Shown: in pieces, positions 21,832 through 32,267 of the stretch
Numbering within the stretch: position 1 is the stretch's first letter
Layout: the number at the start of each line of letters is the position of its first letter
Assembly: GCF_020379485.1 (NCBI RefSeq)
Contig: NC_063439.1
Coordinates: forward strand, 8,162,466 to 8,226,465
Direction: 5' to 3'
Source: Brassica napus
Lineage: Eukaryota; Streptophyta; Magnoliopsida; Brassicales; Brassicaceae
DNA: 64,000 bases
Program-made: the position numbers and the translations under genes
Notes under the pieces: model-generated
Databases searched by the model: none
What the model was told of the DNA's origin: nothing
Seen by the model: the letters and a program-made list of their open reading frames with translations, nothing else

Positions 21832-23077
21832 ATGGCTCAGCAGACAAAGCCAGAAGGTAATAATAGTAATCTACTCAAATGATTCTATTCTTGATCCTCT
21901 CTTCTACAAACAAACAATTTGATTCTAGTTTCTCTCTTTTGCAGAACATTTTGTGCAGGTTCCCGTCAGCATCGAGCGTGATCCAACCACACTCATAAAC
22001 TCAAACCGAAAACCAAACCACTGGCCGACGATTCTCCTCTCAACCATCTTCGCCATCATAGGCCAAACCATAGCCAAACTCCTCGAAAACTTATTCTACG
22101 AACAAATCAACCGAAGCGAATACAACAAACGCCGCCAAAACGACGGCGTTTGGATTCAAGCTCTCCTCCAAACCGTCGGGTTCCCTCTCCTCCTCCTCCC
22201 TTTCATCATCCTCACCACCAAGAAACACAACAACCCTCCCATAACTTCCGACCAGTTCCACTACAAATCCTTGTCAGTAATCTACATCTGCATCGGAATC
22301 CTCATGTCGGTCCAAGCAAGACTCTCCGCCATGGGAAAGCTCGAGATATCGTTTATTCTCTTCACTCCCATCTCCGTAACACAGCTCTTCTTCACTCCCA
22401 TCTTCGCGCGCTTCGTCAACAAAATCAAGTTCAACAGATGGGTCGTAATCTCCTTGGTTTTCGCCATCGGCGCCGGAGCTCTCACCTTCACATCCCCGTT
22501 CGGCGGCGTGTCATACAACGGGGAGCATAAGTACGCGAGAGGCATATGGGCCGCTCTGTTCGCCGCCATCTGCTTCTCTCTCCTCCTCTGTAACATCCAA
22601 AACGTCTTCGACAGCTACATCTTCAAACGCACGGAATCAACCACTAGAAAGCCAAGCTTCGCGTCCGTTTTCGAAGTCATAATCTTCTCCTCCCTCGTCG
22701 CTACGCTCATCTCCACGGTGGGTCTTTTCATCGCCGGCGAGCAACACGGTTTGGAGAGGGAGATGAATGGTTTCCCGAAAGGGAAAGGCGCGTACGTGAT
22801 GGTTATGGTGGGTCAAGCCGTTTCGTGGCAGTTATACTGGGTCGGGATCGTGGGGCTTGTCTTCTCCGTCTCGAGCGTGTTGTCGAATGTGATCAGCGTC
22901 GTTACGTGGCCGATCGTGTCGTTGCTTGTTGTGGTCTTCTTTAACTTCAGGAACTTCACGGGCGAAGGCGATGATGAGTTCGATACTTTCAAAGGTGTCG
23001 CTTTCATTCCTGCCGCGTTAAGCGTCGCCGCTTATTTCTTTGGGCTTCACACAGAGAATCGTGACAGTGTGAATTGA
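21832..23077 (+). CDS. Purine permease (PUP14-like), tandem copy 2, intact
   Basis: Exons 21832-21856 and 21945-23077 give 385 aa, about the same as copy 1, with the same one-intron structure. The first exon is shorter (MAQQTKPE). The multi-pass PUP fold is intact, with all landmark segments (QTIAKLLENLFYEQINR, GILMSVQARLSAMGK, NIQNVFDSYIFKRTESTTRKPSFASVFEVIIFSS, SSVLSNVISVVTWPIVSLL). It is more diverged than copy 1 in the central loop (FGGVSYNGEHKYARG where copy 1 has FGGEPDEAELNYARG) and near the C-terminus, where FRNFTGEGDDEFDTF contains four extra residues. Open frame and conserved promoter suggest it is functional; substrate is inferred from family. Confidence 0.92.
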
Positions 23078-23203
23078 GTTATTGTTTTTTTATCTTTTTT
23101 TTTTTGTGGGTAAGTTAAGTAATCATATTTATTTTTATTGTTTATTTGTGTGTAAGTGTTAGTATGTTGTTAAAGTTGTATATTTATCTAATTTTAATTT
23201 GTA

Positions 23204-26200
23204 CTAGATCATGATTCGCGCATCCGTGCGGATTTTATTTTCTGAATATATTTTACATTGTTTAGTTTCAAATTTGTCCAATTCCATTTTATGTTTAAAG
23301 AACAATATTAAAACTGTCTTTTGTATTAATAGTGTTCATCAGTGTATTATATAGATATAACCGTGCAGTAAAACACTAATCTAATATTAAGCAATACGAT
23401 TTTGATTAGGGCAAATCTCCAAAATAGCACATTTCTAAGTTTATATCACAAAAATAGCACTCAAAAACTAAAATGACCAAAATAGCATTTTATCTTTTGA
23501 AAAATTTAACTTTTTTTATTTTTCAAAATTTGAAATCTTATCTCCAAAGCCTCACTTCTCAACTCTAAACCCTAAAACCTAAACTCTAAACCCTAAACCT
23601 TAAATTCTAAACCCTAAACCCCACCCATTGAGTGCTATTTTTGTGACTTTTGGCCTTGAGTGCTAGTTTGAGAACAAAAACTTGATTTTGTGCTAATTTG
23701 GTCTTTTTCTCTTTTTGATTAATATATCACTGTATTATAGATATAGACGTGAGGTGAAAACACTAATCTAATATTAACCAATATGATTTGGATATCCATA
23801 ACGGAATTCTTCATTATAATTTTAATAAAATAATTGTAATAAGATAAATTACTAACCATTTTTCAGGGAAAAAATTAAACTATAAGTAATGAATTATAAT
23901 TACAAATGTTCTGATGCATTTTGAGATATAATATTTTATATTTGGTCAAACAATTTAAATGAAACAGTTCTAATCTGAGATTTTAGGCTAAGTAGGGTTG
24001 ACTTGGAGAAGGGGTTATTCCATAATTTTTGTATAGATCTATAGAAATTGTGATTTATAATTATCTAGTGTTATCTTCTGTGCTATGTACGGGCATTACT
24101 ATGTAAAAATATTTTTAGATATAATATGTAAAATTTACAGTGAAACTAAATGTTAAACGTAAGAATTTTTATTTTTGAGGTTTATCAGTGATAAACTTAA
24201 AAAAAATAATAAAAAAAACTTTTCTTTATAGTTACCATGTTTCAATATAGACACAAGATAAATGTAAAATATTGAATTCTCTTTTTCAAAAAACAGCAAA
24301 GAATTATTAGATATAAGAATTCAGAGAAAACATATCTCTTGCAAAAACAGTAAAATTATTAACCTTATTTTCTAAATAATTGATGTCAGTAAAAAAAACT
24401 TCTATAAAATTGTAAAAGCACCTATAAACTAAGGAAAATCACCCTGAGATTAGATATGAGTATATTTTTTTCTTGTCTTTCTTAACCGCTATAAACGTAA
24501 GAATTTTTTTGCCTTGATCAATAAATTTGAAATTTCATCAAAAAAAAGAGAGAATGTATTTTTCTTGTGTAACTCCAATATGACAAATACAATGTTCGGA
24601 GGCTTTTATCATGAAAGATCTTTTTGTAAACGGTTTTGGTTTTGTGTGGGCTTTAAAAACATCAAAATTTATAATAATTCCTTACCTACAAATACAATTC
24701 TTTTATATAATAATATATAACCATTAAATTTATTTCTATAAAAATGCTAAAGTATTTTATTTAATTATATATAACTAATTGATAAAAATAAAAAAAAATT
24801 GATAAAACATATACATTCTTTCTCTAATTCTACAATTAGTTACCATAAATCATTATTTGTAATATTATTTGTGTTATTTGGTAATTTGAAATTAATCAGT
24901 TCTAGTGTTACCTTTTATTTTAAAATCTGATTAAAATAATAACTAATAAATGTTAACAACCAATAAAATTTTAACTATATTTTTGAAATTTAACCTATTA
25001 AAGACACATAATTAAAAGTCAATTAAGTAGCTTCTCAATTAATATATAGTATGATTTATCTCTTTAAAACTAAGGATAAATTTGGTTAAGGTAAACATAA
25101 AAACATGTATTAGGAAAATAGTAGTTTAAGCAATGTTTCTCATAATTTGTTCCAAACCACACTTTCTCACTCATTTTTTTTTAAATTTAGTGCTTAACAA
25201 AAAACTCAAATGGGTTAAGCAAAAAAAATCTTCGTTAAATTATCTCTAATCATCACACTATTTTATCAAACACTAAGAGGTTGATTGTTTGTGGTTTTTG
25301 AATTGGTTTTAGTTTTTCCAAAAACTAGTTTTAAACCATTCAAGATTTTGCCAAAATAGTTTCCCTATAAAATAGGGAATCTGGTTTTTGAATTTCCTAT
25401 GCAATTAAAAGGAAAAACCAGAATAGTTTCATTCAACCAAATGTTTTTAATTAAAACTAATCATAATTTACATATCTTTTAAAATTATTTTTTTAATTTA
25501 TTTTAAATTCAATTAAAACATACCTATATTAATTAAATCTGATTAACTAATAAGAAAAAAAATATTTCAATTTTTAAATAACCAAATGTCGTTATTTTAG
25601 GCATATATTTTTAATATTAATGTGAGATCCAATATTATATGAAATAGGATGTTTTTATTTGTATAAGTGTTGTTAAAATTTTAGTATTATACATTCTAAA
25701 ATTTTATTATAGCGTAAAAAATACATCTCATTAATATTTAAATATATTTTTCTTGCTTTCAATTTACATTATATTTTTCATCTTTACCTTTAACAATTGT
25801 AGAGATGATCATTTTTATTGAACTTCCTTACTAATTTTATCTTTATATTTTAAAAACACGTAAAACTAATTAGTTCACATTTATAGTAACATGAAAAAGT
25901 ACATGTACCTCGACATACAAATAAAATTAAATAAATAAGAATATAAAAATACCAAGAACATAACAAACATATTTTATTATTCTTCCCTCTTGTTCTTTTT
26001 TTTCTATTAAAAATAAGCATGCTAATTTTACTATAATCCAAGCTATATGAATTATATTAATAACGTATTAATTCTATAAAAATCCTGTGAAAAGTAATTT
26101 AATTAATATAGTTAAATGACTTACCATATAATAAATTAAACGAATTACCAAATAATATAATTTTAAATGACTTACCATATAATAATGTTATTTCATCTGT

Positions 26201-26837
26201 TTATATTAATAGACGAATTAAATAAAAAAAATTCTTGATTAATATACGTTTAAATAACTTACCATATAATTTTATGTTTTAAAATATAAAAATATTTTAA
26301 TCATTTTTAAAAGTGATAACGCATATATGATATCACATTGTCACTGGAAAATGATTGGAATTTTTAAGAATAATATATTTGACTGTTTTGCATTCATTTG
26401 ATACATTTTTATACTATATATAGTGAATGAGTTAATTTAATTAATATTATTAAGTTTAGATTAATTAGTTTTATAAAATCTATGATTTATTTTATTTACT
26501 ACTAATTTAAACATAATAAAAACCGTTTCTATAATTGTTTCCATAGAATCATATGTATTTATATGTATATTATCAATTTATATAATGTAATCTAGATAAT
26601 TAATTATTTCTATAAACAAATTATGTTAATTCATTTATATTTAAGATGCTTAATTCTATGTTTGGAAACATGGATTGAATTAGGTAATTCTATAAATAGT
26701 TTTCTTTTAAAAACTTTAATTAAATAAATGAAAAACCATCAAACAATCAAATTATAACAATTAATTGAAGAGTTATTCTATGAGCGACACGTCAGCATAA
26801 ATCAATAAATTTATTTCTCAATTAATATATAGGAGGA
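23204..26837 (-). mobile_element. Nested minus-strand Helitrons
   Basis: At 23204-23207 a CTAG follows (on the minus strand) a GC-rich hairpin-forming stretch (CCGCACGGATGCGCG), with the base beyond it giving CTAG|T: a Helitron 3' end. Two Helitron-type 5' ends in the same orientation lie to the right: TCATACTATATATTAATTG at 25054 and TCCTCCTATATATTAATTG at 26837, each preceded by A. The 25900-26837 part is similar to the complete Helitron at 48480-49585. A decayed second 3' end may lie near 24065. Which 3' end belongs to which 5' end is unresolved; a nested pair is likeliest. Confidence 0.55.
23408..23712. mobile_element. MITE-like element with AAACCCTA repeats
   Basis: Imperfect inverted ends (GGGCAAATCTCCAAAATAGCAC left, GTGCTAATTTGGTC right) and inner inverted copies of CACAAAAATAGCACTCAA. 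The centre holds eight or so TAAACCCTAAAC-type units (23558-23628) that mimic telomere repeats. A related stretch lies at 18470-18775. Both look like a dispersed Brassicaceae family. Confidence 0.55.
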
Positions 26838-27124
26838 TTATAAGTAGGTTAGACCGGAGACAAATAAAAACGACATGAGAAAATTAACATGACACAAATT
26901 ATGATTTGAGTATTGAAGAGAGCATAGTTAGTCTCACTAACCTGTAATTAACCTTCATCAACTGCCAACTTTGTATTAAGCTTTCATAAAAAAAGGGATT
27001 TTCTTCTTTCTTTTTTTTATATTGGCTGGAAATATTTTTTCCAAGAGTGTTGTTTTACCAAATTTTGGCCAGAGGTTGAGATTTGCAGACATAGACAGGG
27101 ATAGAGTTTCGAAGAAGTGATCCA
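25055..27124. other. AT-rich transposon-derived DNA
   Basis: No gene. 25279-25440 has MITE-like inverted ends (GGTTGATTG... and ...CATTCAACC). 25900-26837 is Helitron-derived (see nested Helitrons). 26838-27124 is unclassified. Confidence 0.4.
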
Positions 27125-27955
27125 TCTATATTATTAAAAGAGAAGTACCCATTAAAAATACCCCTTAGTTTTTAAATTTAATTACACTTCCATGCCACTA
27201 TAAATTAAATTGAATTCTCAATTTTAATGCTTGTCTTTTTCAGTTAGATTAATGTGTTTTCCTTAAAAAAATATGAGTTAAATGTAATTAAAAAAACTTT
27301 AAAATACACATATATTAACAAACTATTGAAACAAATATTAAAAACAACCTAAACTATGAAAAACAATTTAAAAGCTACTTCCATGTTTTTGATCTTATAA
27401 TACATATACATTACCATATATAAACAAAATTAATGTTTATTACTATAACTTACCAATAAAATATTGTGCATATATATTATATGTGATTCATTTATGTTTT
27501 AAACTTCCTTATTATAAACGTTTTGGAATAATAATCATCAATTATTTTTAATAAAAAAGGAATATTCCAACAATTTTAGCTTCACATTTTGAATATAAAA
27601 TTAACTTTATTCCCATGATTTTAGTTAAAATAAACGGGTCAATTTATATCCCGTCCAATTAAGTTTTTAGAATAGTTGTAATTCATTTTTAGTTTGACCC
27701 AAACATATAATATACTAATAATACATTTCAATCATACAATTAAATATGAAAGAAATGTCAATATAAATTTGATCTAACATAGTATATTAATATATATATA
27801 TATATATATATATTACATCCAATCTTTTTGTATAGTTACATAACTGTTCCAAATCACATTTAAAAAATATATATATAACACGATACAGTAAAAAAAATAT
27901 GATATACATAAATCTTTACATAAACACCCGTGCGGTCGCACGGGTCAAGCTCTAG
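27125..27955 (+). mobile_element. Complete non-autonomous Helitron (831 bp)
   Basis: Starts TCTATATTATTAAAAG right after an A (27124) and ends CTAG (27952-27955) right before a T (27956), the A^T insertion rule of Helitrons. Six bases before CTAG lies a 9-bp perfect hairpin ACCCGTGCG / CGCACGGGT (27926-27934, 27937-27945) with a 2-base loop. No coding capacity; the interior is AT-rich and has a (TA)n run at 27788-27813. Confidence 0.85.
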
Positions 27956-28602
27956 TCTGTATTATTAGAAATCGAAATTTCATTACAATTTCATTGAAAG
28001 AGTTGATGGAGCAAAAGAAATTAAGAAACTACAATTAATGTAGGTAAAAATCTCATATAAAGAAAGATTAACAGTTTAAAAAACAGGAGATCATGATGTA
28101 GTGGGAAAAATATTAGCAATTTTATTTTATATTAAAAATTATGCATTTGCTTTTTTTTCTTTAAATCCATGTGTCAAAAAATTATTAGTCATGTGACTTG
28201 TACTTTAATATATAAAGGATAACAAATCAAAAGATTTAATTGTAACCGGGATTTCATGCATAATAGAATCAATTTGGAGAAGGGGTTATTCCATCAAAGA
28301 TTTTATAGATCTGTACAAAATGAGATTTATGTTTTTAAAATAAGAATATACCTGAGAATTTCCTAAAGAATAAGAAGATACCCTATCTAATTTAATGTAC
28401 TTTTAGAGTTAATGCGGCAATTAGAAATTGTTTAGGGATATATCTATAGTATTTTTTTTTTATCAGTTAGCTTCAAGATTATCTATCTCCAAAAAGAGTT
28501 GTGGTGGAAACATATCTTTAATCTCCATATCATCGATACAAGAAATAAAACCTGGAAACCAACTCTTAAACCGATGATGAGTAAGCTTTGTTTCCTGCTG
28601 CT
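27956..28602. other. 3' flank of USP39-like gene
   Basis: No gene. 28266-28330 repeats a segment also found at 24000-24062 (GGAGAAGGGGTTATTCCAT). A run of 11 T (11 A on the gene strand) lies near 28451, about 150 bases past the stop of the USP39-like gene. Confidence 0.45.
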
Positions 28603-30078
28603 CTATTCCTCCTGCAGCTCATATATCTGCATGTATGCTTCTGATAGTTCTACCATCTGCGGAAGCGTCTCTGCAACATGCAGATCCTGCATCTCGTACC
28701 ATAGTTCTTGCGACTTCCGCTGCACAAACACTCTGAAACACCCATCCTCTGGTTTACCATCATGTACAATGTTGGCGATTAAGTTATACTTTGTACACGT
28801 CTTGTCCCCTTCTGCGGCAGTAGGCAATGATGGTATGTAATCCCTCAGCTCCATGTCCTTCACGGGGAAGTTAACCAAGGTAGGGTTCTTCTCCTTGAAG
28901 AAGTTGTTCTTCTTGAACCGAACCATATGGAACATCAAGTAAGGAGGAGATTTGGTGACTCGATATCTCATTCTGGCTAGCCCCACCTCTGTCACAGTTT
29001 CTCCATCAAACTTCTTCAACAGATGGAATAGAGCAACCTGGGGAATAATGTTCTTCTCCATGACATCTTTGAAAAGAGGAGGCGGTGGCAAATCTAGCCC
29101 CAGCATCAGAAAAGGCATCCTGGAGATTTCTTTGTTTTCATTGCCTTGATACTCTCTCACAACTTCTAACTCACCCTGGAAGCACTGGTGGATGATACTG
29201 CTGGCGTCCTTTGAAGTGCGAAGATCCATGTGCAAAGTGTTAAGGAGCCACGACATAAACTCTACTGGATCTGATTGCTGGCCTATCTTAAATCGCTTCA
29301 TGACAGCCTGCAAGAACTCATGTGGACTCACCTGTCCTTTGAAGTTTCGAGCATGCCAAATCTTTCGAGTGAGTTCCCCAAAGCGGTGAACAAGAGGAGA
29401 CTTGCAATGCTGATAGTTCTCGGGAATAAGGAAAAAGTTCCTTAGAGGAGTAACTCTCATCAACGACTGGATTGTAACGTTCACAAACTCTGTGTTTTGT
29501 ATGATGTTCAATCCCACCATCCCGGGAAGATAGTCAGAGCCATCAAGAGCCCTAGACCACTGCTTATTCCTATCAAGCTCTTCTACTTGTGCCCTACTGA
29601 ACCTTGGGTTTAAAACACGTCGAATGTCATCCAAAGAAGGGTCATTGATCTCGTAACTATCAGGAAGACAATAAACCTTCTCCGTGAGAAGATTGATATA
29701 AACGTGGTGACCTGCTTCCAAGCTATGTGTATAAGCACGAGACTTGTGGCTTCTTCCTTGGAAGTACTCCCCGCATACGAGACATGCATACACATTCAAA
29801 TTCGACAAGGAGACTGAGCAAAACCTCTCGAAATCAAAATCCAAGACCTGACGATTAACAGTATCAAGATAAGGGCAATCACCACGAACTTCAACATGGC
29901 GTGAATGTTTCCTGGAGACATCATCACCATCATCGTCGAGCTCCGTCTTCTTCTCCACTCTCGCAACTCCGATATCCTTCTTCTGCTCGTGATCATTAGA
30001 TAGCTCTATTACCCTCTTCCGCTTCACCGCTCTCTCTTCCTCAACACCACCGTTCTTACCTTCTCTCTCACTCTTCAT
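28603..30078 (-). CDS. U4/U6.U5 tri-snRNP protein, USP39/Sad1-like (catalytically dead ubiquitin hydrolase fold), intronless
   Basis: 491 aa from the first ATG at 30078 (the open frame extends upstream only through a TTG). A charged N-terminus is followed by a ZnF-UBP domain (DCPYLDTVN, FCSVSLSNLNVYACLVCG, EAGHHVYINL). Then comes a USP fold in which the active-site Cys box reads GLNIIQNTEFVNVTIQSL, with Glu where active proteases have Cys, as in USP39/Sad1. The family functions in pre-mRNA splicing within the tri-snRNP. From memory its Arabidopsis relatives are on chromosome 4, so its presence inside a Helitron-rich insertion between two permeases suggests it moved here. Compared with the sequence I remember, there are two short deletions (around QAVMKRFKIG and TEVGLARMRY). 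The frame is intact; expression is unproven. Confidence 0.85.
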   Translation of the reverse strand: MKSEREGKNGGVEEERAVKRKRVIELSNDHEQKKDIGVARVEKKTELDDDGDDVSRKHSRHVEVRGDCPYLDTVNRQVLDFDFERFCSVSLSNLNVYACLVCGEYFQGRSHKSRAYTHSLEAGHHVYINLLTEKVYCLPDSYEINDPSLDDIRRVLNPRFSRAQVEELDRNKQWSRALDGSDYLPGMVGLNIIQNTEFVNVTIQSLMRVTPLRNFFLIPENYQHCKSPLVHRFGELTRKIWHARNFKGQVSPHEFLQAVMKRFKIGQQSDPVEFMSWLLNTLHMDLRTSKDASSIIHQCFQGELEVVREYQGNENKEISRMPFLMLGLDLPPPPLFKDVMEKNIIPQVALFHLLKKFDGETVTEVGLARMRYRVTKSPPYLMFHMVRFKKNNFFKEKNPTLVNFPVKDMELRDYIPSLPTAAEGDKTCTKYNLIANIVHDGKPEDGCFRVFVQRKSQELWYEMQDLHVAETLPQMVELSEAYMQIYELQEE

Positions 30079-31436
30079 CCTCGAGATTTCCTTACCCAAG
30101 TCGATTCAAAACCCTCTTGTCGAAAATTTTCCCCAGAAAGCAGACTTCAATAGACGACGCAATAACCTTTACTCGCTTCCGAGTATATATAGAGGATGCT
30201 TGTTTCCAATTTTTTGAAAAAATAGCTTTCCTAAAATTTAGGAAATTAGTTTTTTTAAAATAACTAACTATTTCTAAGTAAAAACCAAAATCCAACTTTT
30301 TTTAATTTTTTGCTTAAAGAGTGTTTTAAATTAATTTATAATTTATATGCATCATTTATATTAATAATATTATATTACTTTAATTATACATATAATTTTA
30401 TATATGTTATATCTAATCGGTTTTATTGTTTTTCAGTCGATTTTTGGGTAAATTAGATTGCATATATGAATTCAACTGTAATATTTTTTTATTCTATATA
30501 TTAATATTTTGATTAATTTCTTATTTGCATTTAGGTGGTTGTTATCTTAGATATGAAAATATATTTTATGAAGATTATGTATAACTTAAGATACATTGTG
30601 CTTAGATTATGTATATTATAGTCAACTAAATTTTTGAAAAATAAATAAAACATTTCAATATTACTAATTATAAAATATTTATAGACAATTAAACATATAT
30701 CGGTTTATGTTACTTAATTATTTTATGTAATCATCTAATAAAATATATAGGTATATAAAAATATTTTTATTACTTTGAATTTTTTTGTATTGTTTAAATT
30801 ATGATTTAAAAAAAAAATATTTATGTTTCTAATATAAAGATTATCTGTGTAAATTGTTTTTAATGAAATCACATTATATAGAAATTTATACTTTTTATCT
30901 AAGAAAATATACATATAAAGAAAGTATTTTATTAGTTCAAAATTATATTTTATGTTATTTAAAAATATTTTTAAATGTAATATTACTATTTTATGACTTT
31001 CTTTTTTTATGAAATCATATTATATATACATATATTTTCGTTTTTCAATTCTTTTTTTTTTAACTTTATAAAAAAATTTCCTTTTTATTATATGTGTATA
31101 TTTTTCGGAATTTTTTTAAAAGGAAACTAAATAAAATAATAAATAATAGTATTTTAAATGTAAGTTAATTCATTAAGGGTATCAGTGTAATCAACCATCG
31201 TGAGAGTTAACGTGAGAGCGACACATATGAAACTGACTTCTCAAATAATATTATAGAGATATTGTATATGGTTGTTTTAAAGGTTCGGTTAAATAGGAAA
31301 TAATTAATTAATTGATTAGTTTAAGGTAATAATTTTATGAAAGGATCGGCTAAGATAAGAACATTAATATGAGGTCCAACTTAAAAATCTACTTAGAAGA
31401 AGTTGTGATGTTTTTGATTTAATGATATAGATGTTT
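30079..31436. other. 5' flank of USP39-like gene and AT-rich Helitron-derived DNA
   Basis: 30079-30230 is the likely promoter and leader. From 30230 the sequence is extremely AT-rich without a gene. A minus-strand Helitron 5' end (A|TCTCTATAATATTATTTG) lies at 31259; I could not find its matching 3' hairpin-CTAG end, so the copy seems truncated. Homology with the permease 1 downstream flank resumes near 31437. Confidence 0.45.
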
Positions 31437-31544
31437 TGCAATGAAATGTTTGGGAAGTGTCGAGTTTATGTAACTAGCCCATTAACACGTTACGAGCAAA
31501 CCTCACGTCTACGATGAAATCATCTTAATTTTAAATTTTTAACT

Positions 31545-31733
31545 ATGGTAATAAGCGACAATGTCACAAAGGCAATTTGTAAACAACGGTTACTAGATGA
31601 CGATGATGAATGGCCTTTTTACCAACTAGACGAAAAGGAAGTGTGGATCGCCCAGGAAATACGTCAATATGCACCACCACTAGCACATCTTGATTTAGTG
31701 GGTAGAATCAGTAGAGTAACAAAAAAAAAATAG
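31545..31733 (+). CDS. Conserved short ORF of the tandem module (62 aa), function unknown
   Basis: ATG-initiated frame of 62 codons, acidic (LLDDDDEWPFYQLDEKEVW) with a basic tail (RISRVTKKK). The corresponding DNA in tandem copy I (about 18055-18215) keeps the same frame over the central 35 codons (DDDGKWSLYQTDEKEVCVAQEIRQYA), although it is broken upstream. I do not recognise the family. It could be a genuine small gene, the last exon of a lost gene, or non-coding DNA that happens to be open. Confidence 0.35.
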   Translation: MVISDNVTKAICKQRLLDDDDEWPFYQLDEKEVWIAQEIRQYAPPLAHLDLVGRISRVTKKK

Positions 31734-32267
31734 ATAGATTAAAGAGTGTTACAGTTACAGTATGTATCTAGTATCTAAAACATATGGTAAAATGACTTTG
31801 GTTAGATGTTTCATTTTTTATTCTTTACTTATAAGTTATAAGAAGAAAATAACACTTTTGGCAATGGAGCTACTCAGCTAACATTGAAATGCTAAAGATT
31901 ATCAAAATTTCGAGGTTAAGACATATACAATAAACAAATTCTTCATGTAAAGATTAAAAAGATCTAGATGAATGACTTAGATTGAAGTATTCCTCATGAA
32001 TTATTACAATTTCTTGAGAGAAAGAATAGTAATCTATCAAACAACCCTACACGAGAAGGCTAAATCGCATTGATATCCCCCGACTTCATTGACTAGTACA
32101 CTGCTAGTGGCACTGTCTCGGTCGACCCCTCACTGTACAGAATAAACACCACCACACATTAGATTTTCCCAAACATTATCCAAATACATCCAATCTCTGA
32201 ATATTGAAACCACATTATTGACAATCTCTGAGGTCAGTTCCAAGATCTGTCACAGATATTTGAAACC
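31734..32267. other. Module block (copy II) and promoter of permease copy 3
   Basis: 31776-31890 aligns with 20220-20345 of copy I (CATATGGTAAAAT.ACTTTGG, GGAGCTACTCAGCT). No gene. 32200-32267 is the leader of permease 3, and its AGTTCCAAGATCTGTCACA matches the relic at 20509. Confidence 0.55.

Noticed and set aside
23558..23628. TAAACCC-type units that look like an interstitial telomere
   Set aside because: Units are irregular (CTCTAAACC, CTAAAACC, TTAAATTC) and sit inside a MITE-like family that also occurs at 18470-18775, so they are transposon sequence, not a telomere relic.
24000..24062. Repeat shared with 28266-28330 as ends of one large transposon
   Set aside because: Both copies are in the same orientation, only about 60 bp align and no target duplication was seen; more likely two copies of a dispersed repeat.
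28499..28840. 113-codon plus-strand ORF over the 3' end of the USP39-like gene
   Set aside because: Antisense shadow of a well-conserved coding sequence.
30079..30099. Start of the USP39-like gene at 30099
   Set aside because: That codon is TTG on the minus strand; the first ATG is 30078.
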